NCBI GenBank assembly: GCA_037138855.1
Contig: JBAXHO010000006.1
Location: forward strand, 1-41,719
Source of the DNA: JBAXHO01 sp037138855
Lineage (GTDB): Bacteria > Patescibacteriota > Dojkabacteria > B142 > OLB20
Length of the DNA stretch: 41,719 nt
Direction: 5' to 3'
Positions within the stretch are counted from its first letter, which is position 1; every line of letters begins with the position of its first letter. Below are positions 25,484 to 33,438 of the stretch, one piece after another. The notes under the pieces are model-generated. The model worked only from the letters and a program-made list of their open reading frames with translations, had not been told where the DNA came from and did no database searches. The position numbers and the translations under genes are program-made.

Positions 25484-25567
25484 GTCCAAAGATTTTTGGA
25501 CACTACAAACTTTTTTACTACTTGATACTTGATACGTGCTTCCAGCACGGGTCGCAGATCTGCGACC
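25484..25567. repeat. Hairpin, heptamer array and BglII-centred palindrome in one intergenic element
   Basis: GTCCAAA (25484-25490) pairs with TTTGGAC (25495-25501) and leads into the third GACACTACAA copy. Then come TTACTAC, TTGATAC and TTGATAC (25515-25535), a small GTGCT-tcc-AGCAC hairpin (25536-25548), and the perfect 18-base palindrome GGTCGCAGATCTGCGACC (25550-25567), followed by TCTCCTAC. The end abuts the stop codon of the prepilin peptidase gene. Confidence 0.75.
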
Positions 25568-25571
25568 TCTC

Positions 25572-26372
25572 CTACAAATAAAACAACCTTTTCACCAGCT
25601 CGAGAATTTCAAATTTAAAGAGAAAAACAATGATCGTTCCCCAGGCAATCAATGGGGCGAACTGAATCATTACGCCCTTCAATTTACGTTTAATCAACAA
25701 CACGATAATTCCTAATAACGAACCAGTTAAAACAGCTGCCATGAAAGCCCACCAAATACCTTCGATCCCGACGATCATCCCGGCCAGGCCAAAAAGGAAA
25801 ATATCACCAGTACCCATGCCACCACCTTTGGTAATTAATACGACAATACCGATCAATCCAGCCCCGGCCAAACCGCCGAAAACAGCTGAAACAAGATCTG
25901 GCAAAAAGCTAACAGCGACAAACTGATTGATCACCAGCAAAACAGCCAAAATCACAAAGGCGACAATCACAGAGCGCACTTCTACTTCCCAATAATGCAA
26001 ATCATACAAAGCAAAATAAAAAATCAGATAAACCACCAGCAAATTCACAATCACATAAGCAATCATTTGCCAAGGATGATCCAAAAAGGGCAGAGTAGTA
26101 GTCTCAATCCGCCAGTAAGTCAAAGCAGCCAGCAGTCCGGACACGAGTTCTACAATGGGATAAATAATAGGTAACTTAGCCTGACATTTCCGACACTTGC
26201 CTTTGTGTAAGATGTAAGAAACAACTGGAAATAGATCAATTACCTCCAGCTTTTCCCGAGTCTGATCACAATAAGAACGCCCTAGGATACTCTCCTGATG
26301 CTGCATCCGCCAAACCAGCATATTGAGAAAGCTACCAATAGCCAGTCCGAAGAAGAAAATAATAATAATCAT
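25572..26372 (-). CDS. pilD: Prepilin peptidase (PilD/GspO family) with a degenerate first CxxC
   Basis: PilD cleaves class III signal peptides and often N-methylates the new N-terminus. From the ATG at 26372 it has 266 residues and about eight membrane helices. The membrane aspartates of the aspartic protease are D124 (ALYDLHYW) and D190 (GGMGTGD). The N-terminal cytoplasmic zinc loop should read CPxC...CxxC; here it is C35-D-Q-T38 and C60-R-K-C63, so one of four zinc cysteines is missing. An upstream ATG at 26411 would place 13 residues over the pilin terminator and is rejected. It is encoded just after the pilin gene, an arrangement that suits its job. Confidence 0.93.
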   Translation of the reverse strand: MIIIIFFFGLAIGSFLNMLVWRMQHQESILGRSYCDQTREKLEVIDLFPVVSYILHKGKCRKCQAKLPIIYPIVELVSGLLAALTYWRIETTTLPFLDHPWQMIAYVIVNLLVVYLIFYFALYDLHYWEVEVRSVIVAFVILAVLLVINQFVAVSFLPDLVSAVFGGLAGAGLIGIVVLITKGGGMGTGDIFLFGLAGMIVGIEGIWWAFMAAVLTGSLLGIIVLLIKRKLKGVMIQFAPLIAWGTIIVFLFKFEILELVKRLFYL

Positions 26373-26395
26373 AATTCGTATATCATCTTTATTCC

Positions 26396-26420
26396 AAAAA
26401 GGGAGGAGCAACTCCTCCCT
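26396..26420 (-). terminator. Rho-independent terminator of the pilin gene
   Basis: On the minus strand the RNA is AGGGAGGAG-TTG-CTCCTCCCT followed by a T-run (complement of AAAAA at 26396-26400). It lies 18 bases after the pilin stop and 24 bases before the prepilin peptidase start, so partial read-through would set a low peptidase level relative to pilin. Confidence 0.8.
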
Positions 26421-26437
26421 AAATTATTTCAGTGAAA

Positions 26438-26992
26438 TTATTGATTACTAAAACAATCCTTTATTGCTGAGGTTCCAGCATCAAATTGAGTTTTATTTTC
26501 TAATTTTACAGAAAAACTATATCCATCATCCTGCATTTTGAAACAATAAGCAGATTGAGTTGTTGATAACGAAAGAACACAAACCTGAGAAGGACCAGAA
26601 CCAGTACAACTTCCAGGAGGTTGTATTGCTGTCTCTCCATTACCTGGAGTTGAGCCCACCATTGGATTTGCCGGTCCTTCTAAAGGAACTACTACACATT
26701 CCTGTGGAGAAGTTTCGCAAGCCGAATTTGAAGTTTTTTGTAATGATATACTTCCATCTTCTCCAACATCCCCAGAAATAAAGTTAAAATATCCAGGATA
26801 ACTTCCTTGTTTGGTATAATAATCCTGAATACCAGCATTAACATCTTGTAAAGCAGCTTTACGAGCGGAATCACGTGCATTACGCTGGGCAGCAGAGATG
26901 CCGAATAAAGTAAGCCCAAGTAGGACTCCAATGATTGCCATCGCAACCAACAGTTCAACCAAGGTAAAGGCGGCAAGTTTTTTCTTGTGCAT
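26438..26992 (-). CDS. Type IV pilin, PilA/GspG-like (probable major pilin)
   Basis: The 184-residue protein has a short basic leader (MHKKKLAA), cleavage at A|FTLVELLVAM with Glu5, and a hydrophobic helix to about residue 30. The NARDSARKAALQDVNAGIQDYYTKQGSYPGY segment characteristic of major pilins and GspG follows (quoted by position, about 38-68). Cysteines near residues 91, 96, 132, 141, 151 and 178 could form disulfides. A strong promoter candidate and a terminator bracket the gene, so it can be expressed separately at high level. That favours the major subunit. Confidence 0.88.
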   Translation of the reverse strand: MHKKKLAAFTLVELLVAMAIIGVLLGLTLFGISAAQRNARDSARKAALQDVNAGIQDYYTKQGSYPGYFNFISGDVGEDGSISLQKTSNSACETSPQECVVVPLEGPANPMVGSTPGNGETAIQPPGSCTGSGPSQVCVLSLSTTQSAYCFKMQDDGYSFSVKLENKTQFDAGTSAIKDCFSNQ

Positions 26993-27022
26993 TTTGATAA
27001 TTAATAAAATATAACTTTTTAT

Positions 27023-27051
27023 AATATAGTATAAAAATAGAACAAGTGCAA
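27023..27051 (-). promoter_or_regulatory. Sigma70-type promoter of the pilin gene
   Basis: On the minus strand TTGCAC (27051-27046) and TATATT (27028-27023) are 17 bases apart. A start near 27016 would give a leader of about 24 bases before the ATG at 26992. Confidence 0.5.
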
Positions 27052-27120
27052 ACTGGAATCTGAAAGAAATTATGCAAATTGGAAATTAGAAATTGCAAAT
27101 TGAAAAGGAACTCCCCACAC

Positions 27121-27176
27121 GGGTTTGCAGATCTGCAACTCCTACTTACTTCTACTTGCTACCTTATACATGATAC
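27121..27176. repeat. BglII-centred palindrome followed by a heptamer array
   Basis: The palindrome TTGCAGATCTGCAA (27125-27138) is flanked by GGGT and CTCC. It is followed by CTCCTAC and then TTGCTAC, CTTATAC and ATGATAC (27156-27176). Just upstream, CTGGAATCTGAAAG and ATGCAAATTGGAAATT resemble modules at 25351-25390. The element separates pilC from the pilin gene. Confidence 0.7.
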
Positions 27177-27205
27177 TTTTATCTATTAGCTTCTACCTTT
27201 TCTTT

Positions 27206-28429
27206 TTACACAAACTGGGAAATCGAATAAATTGGAAGATATACGGCCACTGCTAGGAAAGCCACCAAACCTCCGACTACTAAAAGCATCAGAGGCTCCA
27301 TAAGTCGTGTCAGGTTGGTAGTGATCTCATTGACTTCATCTTCATAAAAAACAGCCAGATCCAGCAGTATCTGATCTAGGGTACCAGTTTCTTCACCTGT
27401 CGCGATCATCTTGATCACCATCACAGGCATCACTTGACTTCGAGCTAATGGCACCGAAATCGGAGAACCTTTGGCGACGCGGTCTGCTGTATACACTAGT
27501 GCAATTTTGAAATGGATATTACCTACAGCCCGGGCAGTAGCCTTGAGAGCATCAATAATCGGGATACCACTTTTCAAAAGCATACCTAACAGTCGTACCA
27601 TTTGTAGCACCTGATTCTTGACAATTAAATCACCAAAGATCGGGACTTTCATCAGCCAGCGATCAATTGTTTTACGACCAGCCATGGAACTGTAAATAAA
27701 GCGAAACGCCACAACAATTCCTACGAAAATAATTACAGTCACTGCCACACCAAAAGGATTGGTAAAAAACCTACTAATGGTAACCAAAAATCGTGTGATC
27801 GCTGGAATATCTGATTCTTTGGCACCCAAATCTTTATAAAGCGATTCTACTGCTGGGATCATATACACCACCAGTACTATCACCACTATCAAAGCAGTAA
27901 ACAAAACAACTATGGGATAAATAAGAGCACCACGAACTTTACTACGAATTTGATTGGATTTCTGCATATCTTCAGCGATTTGCAACATAATTTCTACCAG
28001 ATTTCCCGATTGTTCTCCGGACTGGATCAAACTAATTTGTAAATCATTAAAAATCAGCTTGTATTTCGCAAATGAAGCTCCCAAGGGTAAACCGCTCTTA
28101 ATATCTTTATAAACTGAAATTAATTTTTGCTTCATACCATTACTTTTCGTCTGATCAATCAAAATTTCCAGAGTTTGAATAATTGGCAAACCAGCCTTAA
28201 ACATTGCTGCCATTTGTTTGACAAAAAATACCTTATCTTTGAGAGAAATATCTCCCATTTGAAAATTCGTAATATTTTTTAAATCAAAACCTACTTTTTC
28301 TTCCACAGCTACCACCATAAATCCCTGATTATGAAGATCATTGATTAAATCATTTCTGGTACCAGCATTTTTTTCACCTTCAATGATCTGACCAGCTTTG
28401 TTGGAGATGCGATATTTAAATATTGGCAT
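27206..28429 (-). CDS. pilC: Type IV pilus inner-membrane platform protein PilC
   Basis: PilC/GspF is the membrane platform on which PilB and PilT act. The 407-residue protein has two copies of the GspF domain (about 65-190 and 270-390), each with QSGEQSGNL- or ATGEETGTL-type motifs, and three membrane helices, the last at the C-terminus. The N-terminal segment PIFKYRISNKAGQIIEGE is typical. It is the last gene of the pilB-pilT-pilC unit; pilT and pilC are two bases apart. Confidence 0.95.
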   Translation of the reverse strand: MPIFKYRISNKAGQIIEGEKNAGTRNDLINDLHNQGFMVVAVEEKVGFDLKNITNFQMGDISLKDKVFFVKQMAAMFKAGLPIIQTLEILIDQTKSNGMKQKLISVYKDIKSGLPLGASFAKYKLIFNDLQISLIQSGEQSGNLVEIMLQIAEDMQKSNQIRSKVRGALIYPIVVLFTALIVVIVLVVYMIPAVESLYKDLGAKESDIPAITRFLVTISRFFTNPFGVAVTVIIFVGIVVAFRFIYSSMAGRKTIDRWLMKVPIFGDLIVKNQVLQMVRLLGMLLKSGIPIIDALKATARAVGNIHFKIALVYTADRVAKGSPISVPLARSQVMPVMVIKMIATGEETGTLDQILLDLAVFYEDEVNEITTNLTRLMEPLMLLVVGGLVAFLAVAVYLPIYSISQFV

Positions 28430-28431
28430 AA

Positions 28432-30159
28432 TTAGTTAATTTTCATAAGTGTAATTAATTCATCAGGCTTGGAAGTATATGTCTGAGCCTGTTCCATAGT
28501 AATTTCTCCTTTGCGGATCAATTCCAAAAGCGATTTTTCCAAAGTGATCATCCCGAGATCAGCATTGGTCTGGATCATATTATCAATCTGATAAGTTTTG
28601 GCCTCACGAATTGCATTACGAATCGCCGGAGTAGCGATCATTATTTCGACCACAGCTTTTCGACCACCAGACTTCACCGGGATCAGTCGCTGTGAAATCA
28701 CAGCTGAAAGCACATTAGCCAACTGAGCCCGGACTTGAGACTGCTGTGTTTCTGGGAAAACATCAATCATACGATCTACAGTCTGTGAAGCAGAATTGGT
28801 ATGTAGAGTAGTAAATACCAAATGTCCAGTTTCTGCAGCAGTAATAGTCATAGCAATAGTCTCGAAGTCACGCATTTCTCCGACCAAAATCACATCCGGA
28901 TCCTCACGTAATACCTCACGTAAACCTCTTTTAAATGAGGTGACATCATTACCGACCTCACGCTGATTGACAAGTGCCTTACCTAATGGAAAAATATATT
29001 CTACCGGGTCCTCAATTGTAATAATATGCTCAGCTTCATTCATATTAATTTCCTGGATCATCGAAGCGATTGAAGTACTTTTACCACTTCCAGTAGGACC
29101 TGCCAAAATGATCAATCCCTGAGGAATATCCAGCATATCATAAATTATCTTTGGTAAATTTAATTCGGCAATTGTCCGAATCTTGGAAGGGATCAGACGA
29201 AACGCACCTCCCAAAGAGCCTTTTTTATGATAAATATTAATCCGAAATCTTGTCCCGGAAGTATGAGTATATGAAAAATCAATGTCTAAATCTTTTTCTA
29301 AAGTTTGTTTTTGCTGCTCGGTTAAAATTGAATAAAATAAATCATTGACACGTTGATCACTCATCGGCTCACCACCAAGTGTAATCAAAGTACCATTCAC
29401 TCTAAGTAAAGGAGGATAACCAACTGACAAATGAATATCAGAAGCATCTCTTTGTTCTGCTACATTCAAAAACTCTACAATCCCGGCAGTACTTGCCAAA
29501 AATTTTTGATCTGCTGTAGTAGGTTTCAGAGGTTTCACTGCCGAAGCCAATCCAGGCGGTATTTGAGCTACTACTGGCTGTTGGAAAATCTGGTTCACTT
29601 CTGCTTCTTTACCTTTGGCTGTACCTGAAAGCACAAAATCATCTACTTTTAACTGATTCACTATTGGTTTCGCTGGTATCGGATCAACTGAATTAATTTG
29701 AGGTAGTTGATTGAGCGTTTGGGGAGTAGTAATAGAATTTGTAAGCGGTGCATTTGCTACTGTTGCCTGTAAATTTGGTACTTTATTATTTTTTAGATTG
29801 GGCTGAATAGTTGATACACCCGGAATAGTATTGGGTACATAAGCTGCCACAGGCTTTAATGGCGGTGGATTATTGGTCGGCGGGATAACTGGTGTCGGGA
29901 CTGCATTGACAGGTGGACCGGAAAACTCTTTGATACCTTGCTGTGAAATTTGAGTATTTATATTCGGATTTGCTGGGATTGGGACATCACGCATTAATCC
30001 CTGATCATCATCATTCACATTTTTTAATACTGGTGAAGTAGCTACAGGTGCTAAACCCGGCAAAACTGAATTATTTTGAATCACAGGAATAGGACCAATA
30101 GGTAAGGGTGGTAACGGTGCAACAGGATTAATTGGTTTGCTCAAATCGACAAATGGCAT
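28432..30159 (-). CDS. pilT: Pilus retraction ATPase PilT with a long proline-rich N-terminus
   Basis: PilT powers pilus retraction. The core starts near residue 225 and is complete: SDIHLSVGYPPLLRVNG, Walker A GPTGSGKS at 354-361, Walker B around VILVGEMRD, the His-box LVFTTLHTN, and the PilT-specific AIRNAIRE motif that couples hydrolysis to retraction. Residues 1-220 are low complexity and Pro/Asn/Val-rich and are probably disordered. The protein has 575 residues, while ordinary PilT has about 340-380. The ATG at 30159 opens the disordered part without a frame break, so the extension is real. It lies between pilB and pilC in one operon. Confidence 0.94.
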   Translation of the reverse strand: MPFVDLSKPINPVAPLPPLPIGPIPVIQNNSVLPGLAPVATSPVLKNVNDDDQGLMRDVPIPANPNINTQISQQGIKEFSGPPVNAVPTPVIPPTNNPPPLKPVAAYVPNTIPGVSTIQPNLKNNKVPNLQATVANAPLTNSITTPQTLNQLPQINSVDPIPAKPIVNQLKVDDFVLSGTAKGKEAEVNQIFQQPVVAQIPPGLASAVKPLKPTTADQKFLASTAGIVEFLNVAEQRDASDIHLSVGYPPLLRVNGTLITLGGEPMSDQRVNDLFYSILTEQQKQTLEKDLDIDFSYTHTSGTRFRINIYHKKGSLGGAFRLIPSKIRTIAELNLPKIIYDMLDIPQGLIILAGPTGSGKSTSIASMIQEINMNEAEHIITIEDPVEYIFPLGKALVNQREVGNDVTSFKRGLREVLREDPDVILVGEMRDFETIAMTITAAETGHLVFTTLHTNSASQTVDRMIDVFPETQQSQVRAQLANVLSAVISQRLIPVKSGGRKAVVEIMIATPAIRNAIREAKTYQIDNMIQTNADLGMITLEKSLLELIRKGEITMEQAQTYTSKPDELITLMKIN

Positions 30160-30205
30160 TTTTGGTAAGAATAAAAGATAATTTAGAACAAATTGATTGT
30201 CATCA

Positions 30206-32032
30206 TTAATTAATCACACGTAATACTTCTTCCATAGTTGTAGCTCCTTCTAATACTTTAAAATAACCATCCTGCAACATCGTGGTCATTCCTTCTTCAA
30301 TTGCCTGCTTTTCTATCACACCGGCACTTTCATGAGAAATTGTCATCGCTCCAATTTTTTCGGACATTTTAAATACTTCGAAAATTCCAATTCTTCCTTT
30401 ATAACCACTGTCACTGCAATTCGGACATCCTTTACCTTGATTGAGGATAATATGACCACCATTATTTGCTAAATATGAATCAAAATTAAATCCTTTCACT
30501 CCAGAAAGTACATCACGAATAGCATTGAGCTGCTCTGGAGTAGCTTCCACAGTATAAAGACAATGTTCACAAATCTTTCTAGTCAATCTCTGGGCAGTAA
30601 TCAAATTGACAGTGGAAGCCAATAAAAATGGCTCTACTTTCATATCAGTAAGACGGGGTATCGCTCCTGTAGCACTATTGGTATGAAGTGTAGCCAATAC
30701 TAAATGTCCAGTAAGTGATGCTTGTACAGCTAGTTCTGCAGTTTCCCGATCACGAATTTCTCCCACCATGATAATATCTGGATCCTGACGGAGAAATGAT
30801 CGTAATCCCTTGGCAAAAGTCAAACCGACATCAGCATTGACCTGTACTTGTGTCACTCCATCAATTCGGATTTCCACAGGATCTTCCAAAGTCATGATAT
30901 TCACTTCCGGTCGATTTAAAATCTTCAATGAGGCAGCAAGCGTAACAGTTTTTCCAGATCCAGTCGGTCCAGTAACCAAAACAATGCCTTGTGTTTTCTT
31001 CAAAGCTTCTAGATATAAATCATGTGCCCGACCACGAATCCCCGTATCTTTAATATTAATTGAAGCTCCTCCTTTTTCAAGCAACCTGATCACTACTTTT
31101 TCGCCATACACTGCCGGCATGATAGAAACACGTAAATCAATATATTCACTGTCACTTTTAATTTGAAAGCGACCATCTTGTGGGACACGATGTTCATCAA
31201 TTTTTAAATTGGAAAGAATTTTAATGCGTGAAACTACAGCACTGCCAAGCTTTTTGGGAAGAATTAGCTTCTCTGTCAACACACCGCTGACCCGGTAACG
31301 TACGGCAATTTTATTTTCTCTTGGTTCTATATGCACATCTGATGCCTTATGTTTAGCTGCAAATTCTAAAATCATATTGACGATACGAGCAACAGGAGCA
31401 GAAGTGATCTCCACTTGTAAATCTTCAGTTTCTGATAATGTATTACCAATATCCACCACTTCACCCACATCTTCCAAAGCTTCAGATACTTCTTCATTAC
31501 CAATCTGTGTACCATATCGTGTTTCAATTATTTCCTTGATGGAATCCGGATCAGCAAAATAGGGCTCTACACGTTTACCAAGTAAAGTCCGTAAAAATTT
31601 GACCTTTTGAATATCAAGCGGATCTTCCATAGCCAGCTTGATCAATTCCGGAGTTTCTTCAAAAGCGACAGCCAAATTTTTTCTGGCCATATCCTGATTG
31701 ATCCTGCCGATGACATCAATAGCGATTGTAACTTCCTGAAGATCAATAAATGGAACATTGAATAATTCCGACTTTAACATATACAGCTGTTTTTCAGTGA
31801 TATAATTACCTGCAGTAATTACCTCTTCAATAGTTTTTCCAGTATTTAAAGCTTTTACTTTAATTTCATTGTATTTCACCTGATCAATAAATCCTTTTTC
31901 CAGTAATTTATTAATCAATGAATTTGCCTGTTGTGAATTAGGAGTAAGATTGAGCGCTGAAGGCATAATAGCCGGATTGGTTACCTGAGGAGGTACGACA
32001 GCATTTGGTTGGATTACTTGATTTATTCCCAT
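30206..32032 (-). CDS. pilB: Pilus extension ATPase PilB (GspE family)
   Basis: PilB powers pilus polymerisation. After a Pro/Asn-rich start (residues 1-35), the N-terminal GspE-II domain occupies about 36-180. The ATPase core has Walker A GPTGSGKT near residue 355, an Asp box (LEDPVEIRI), Walker B (IIMVGEIRDRET) and the His box (LVLATLHTN). A zinc motif with CEHC and CPNC follows. ATG 32032 is chosen over a TTG six bases earlier. It is the first gene of pilB-pilT-pilC and is divergent from the delta'-like gene. Confidence 0.95.
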   Translation of the reverse strand: MGINQVIQPNAVVPPQVTNPAIMPSALNLTPNSQQANSLINKLLEKGFIDQVKYNEIKVKALNTGKTIEEVITAGNYITEKQLYMLKSELFNVPFIDLQEVTIAIDVIGRINQDMARKNLAVAFEETPELIKLAMEDPLDIQKVKFLRTLLGKRVEPYFADPDSIKEIIETRYGTQIGNEEVSEALEDVGEVVDIGNTLSETEDLQVEITSAPVARIVNMILEFAAKHKASDVHIEPRENKIAVRYRVSGVLTEKLILPKKLGSAVVSRIKILSNLKIDEHRVPQDGRFQIKSDSEYIDLRVSIMPAVYGEKVVIRLLEKGGASINIKDTGIRGRAHDLYLEALKKTQGIVLVTGPTGSGKTVTLAASLKILNRPEVNIMTLEDPVEIRIDGVTQVQVNADVGLTFAKGLRSFLRQDPDIIMVGEIRDRETAELAVQASLTGHLVLATLHTNSATGAIPRLTDMKVEPFLLASTVNLITAQRLTRKICEHCLYTVEATPEQLNAIRDVLSGVKGFNFDSYLANNGGHIILNQGKGCPNCSDSGYKGRIGIFEVFKMSEKIGAMTISHESAGVIEKQAIEEGMTTMLQDGYFKVLEGATTMEEVLRVIN

Positions 32033-32127
32033 GGGCAATTTGGAAAATATATATTTTAAATATTTTAGTTTGAATTTGTTATATAATTTATACTATGTAA
32101 ATGAGATTTTAAAGTCAATAAAAAAAC

Positions 32128-32796
32128 ATGTATAAATCTTTGATCTTTTCTTCCAGAAATTTAGAAACAATTACTGAATTTATTCAGCATAAAAAAGTTC
32201 TATTAAATATCACAAACACAAATTTTGCAGATTATAAAGCAATTACCAATGATAAAACAAAATCTATCAGTATTAGTCAAATCCGTGAGCTGATCAAATG
32301 GGCAAATCTCAAGCCATTTGAAGCAAGTGGCAAATTAGGTATCATTTATAATGCTGAAAATCTTACCATTGAGGCCCAAAATTCTTTATTAAAATTACTG
32401 GAAGAGCCTAACAAATTCACTCAAATCATTCTCTGTACAAGTAATCACCGGCGTTTACTCTCTACTATCATTTCCAGATGCGAAATAATTCATCATACAA
32501 ACCCTGAAGGAATACAGATTTCTGATAAATTTTCTGATTTTATGACTTTACCTTTGGTAGAAAAATTTTGTGAAATTGATAAAATTAATACTATGACTGA
32601 TAAAACAGCACAAAGAACTTCTGTCATAGAATTACTTACTTCATTGATCAACTATTATCGAAAAATACTGCTTCACAAAGAAAATCAAAAAGCCTATGAT
32701 AATCTCATATTACTAAGTGAAACTGCTAAGAAAATTCATTATAATGTACCTATTAAATTAGCTCTAGAAAATTTAATTATTAATCTTCAATCATGA
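32128..32796 (+). CDS. DNA polymerase III delta'-like protein (minimal)
   Basis: Delta' is part of the clamp loader. The 222-residue protein keeps the sequence around sensor 1/SRC: NSLLKLLEEPNKFTQIILCT and LLSTIISRCEIIHH. It is far shorter than usual delta' (about 300-340). Its N-terminus lacks a P-loop (GxxGxGK) and the four-cysteine zinc module, so it is not an ATPase. This fits the non-hydrolysing role of delta' and some reduced proteins in Patescibacteria. Its end overlaps the VanZ-like gene by four bases (ATGA). The symbol holB would be reasonable, but the role is inferred. Confidence 0.8.
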   Translation: MYKSLIFSSRNLETITEFIQHKKVLLNITNTNFADYKAITNDKTKSISISQIRELIKWANLKPFEASGKLGIIYNAENLTIEAQNSLLKLLEEPNKFTQIILCTSNHRRLLSTIISRCEIIHHTNPEGIQISDKFSDFMTLPLVEKFCEIDKINTMTDKTAQRTSVIELLTSLINYYRKILLHKENQKAYDNLILLSETAKKIHYNVPIKLALENLIINLQS

Positions 32797-33305
32797 AAAA
32801 ATCAGCTTTTATTGTCTATGCCTGGCTCTCTGCAGTTATCTGGTATTTATTCATCTTTTGGTTAAATAGCGTCGATTTGACAGATATCAATTCTTCCACT
32901 TTTAACATTTTTATTAATATTATCAGTTATCAAATCGCCTATGGGATTCTTTTCCTTTTAATCTACAAAGCAATATTATCAACTTTGAAATTAACTGTTA
33001 CCCGCCTGATGTATTTCAAATCCCAAAGAGAGCATAGTGAGGACCAGGAATTTGCTTCAATTATTGAACTACTTGTATTAATTACTGCTGTTCTGTTAAC
33101 AGTGATATTAGCAATAATTGACGAAGCCCATCAAATCGATATTATCAATAAGATTGCTTCTATCAATGACGTACTGGCCAATCTTGCTGGAATTTTAATT
33201 TTCGCTGCCTTGATATTTTTGGCTCCCATAGTCCATGAAGCAGATTTAATATTTGGAAAAAGTATTGCCCGGAAACTCAAAACAAAATCGCATAAAACCA
33301 AATAA
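32793..33305 (+). CDS. VanZ-like integral membrane protein
   Basis: The 170-residue protein has four predicted membrane helices (about residues 7-25, 37-60, 86-106 and 128-148). It carries the VanZ-type motif in DEAHQIDIINKIASINDVLA, matching D-E-x-x-Q...D-(V/I)-L-A-N-x-x-G; the following residues are NLAGI. VanZ family proteins are linked to cell-envelope processes; VanZ itself affects teicoplanin resistance, but this homolog's role is unknown. A basic cytoplasmic tail (KLKTKSHKTK) ends it. It overlaps the delta'-like gene by the ATGA junction. Confidence 0.75.
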   Translation: MKKSAFIVYAWLSAVIWYLFIFWLNSVDLTDINSSTFNIFINIISYQIAYGILFLLIYKAILSTLKLTVTRLMYFKSQREHSEDQEFASIIELLVLITAVLLTVILAIIDEAHQIDIINKIASINDVLANLAGILIFAALIFLAPIVHEADLIFGKSIARKLKTKSHKTK

Positions 33306-33438
33306 TTGCAATCGATTCTGAATCATTAATAAAGCACTATTCTGTTATATTATTGAAAAACATTGCCCTGATCGCTAAATTTTTGATAGAATAATAATTC
33401 TTGCCATTAATGTTTGTAACTTTCAGGAATTATTTATC

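Noticed and set aside
26373..26411. Upstream ATG of the prepilin peptidase
   Set aside because: It would place coding sequence over a strong terminator and adds no conserved residues.
5845..27176. Possible CRISPR arrays at the tandem repeats
   Set aside because: Units are 7 or 8 bases without spacers, and no cas genes are present.
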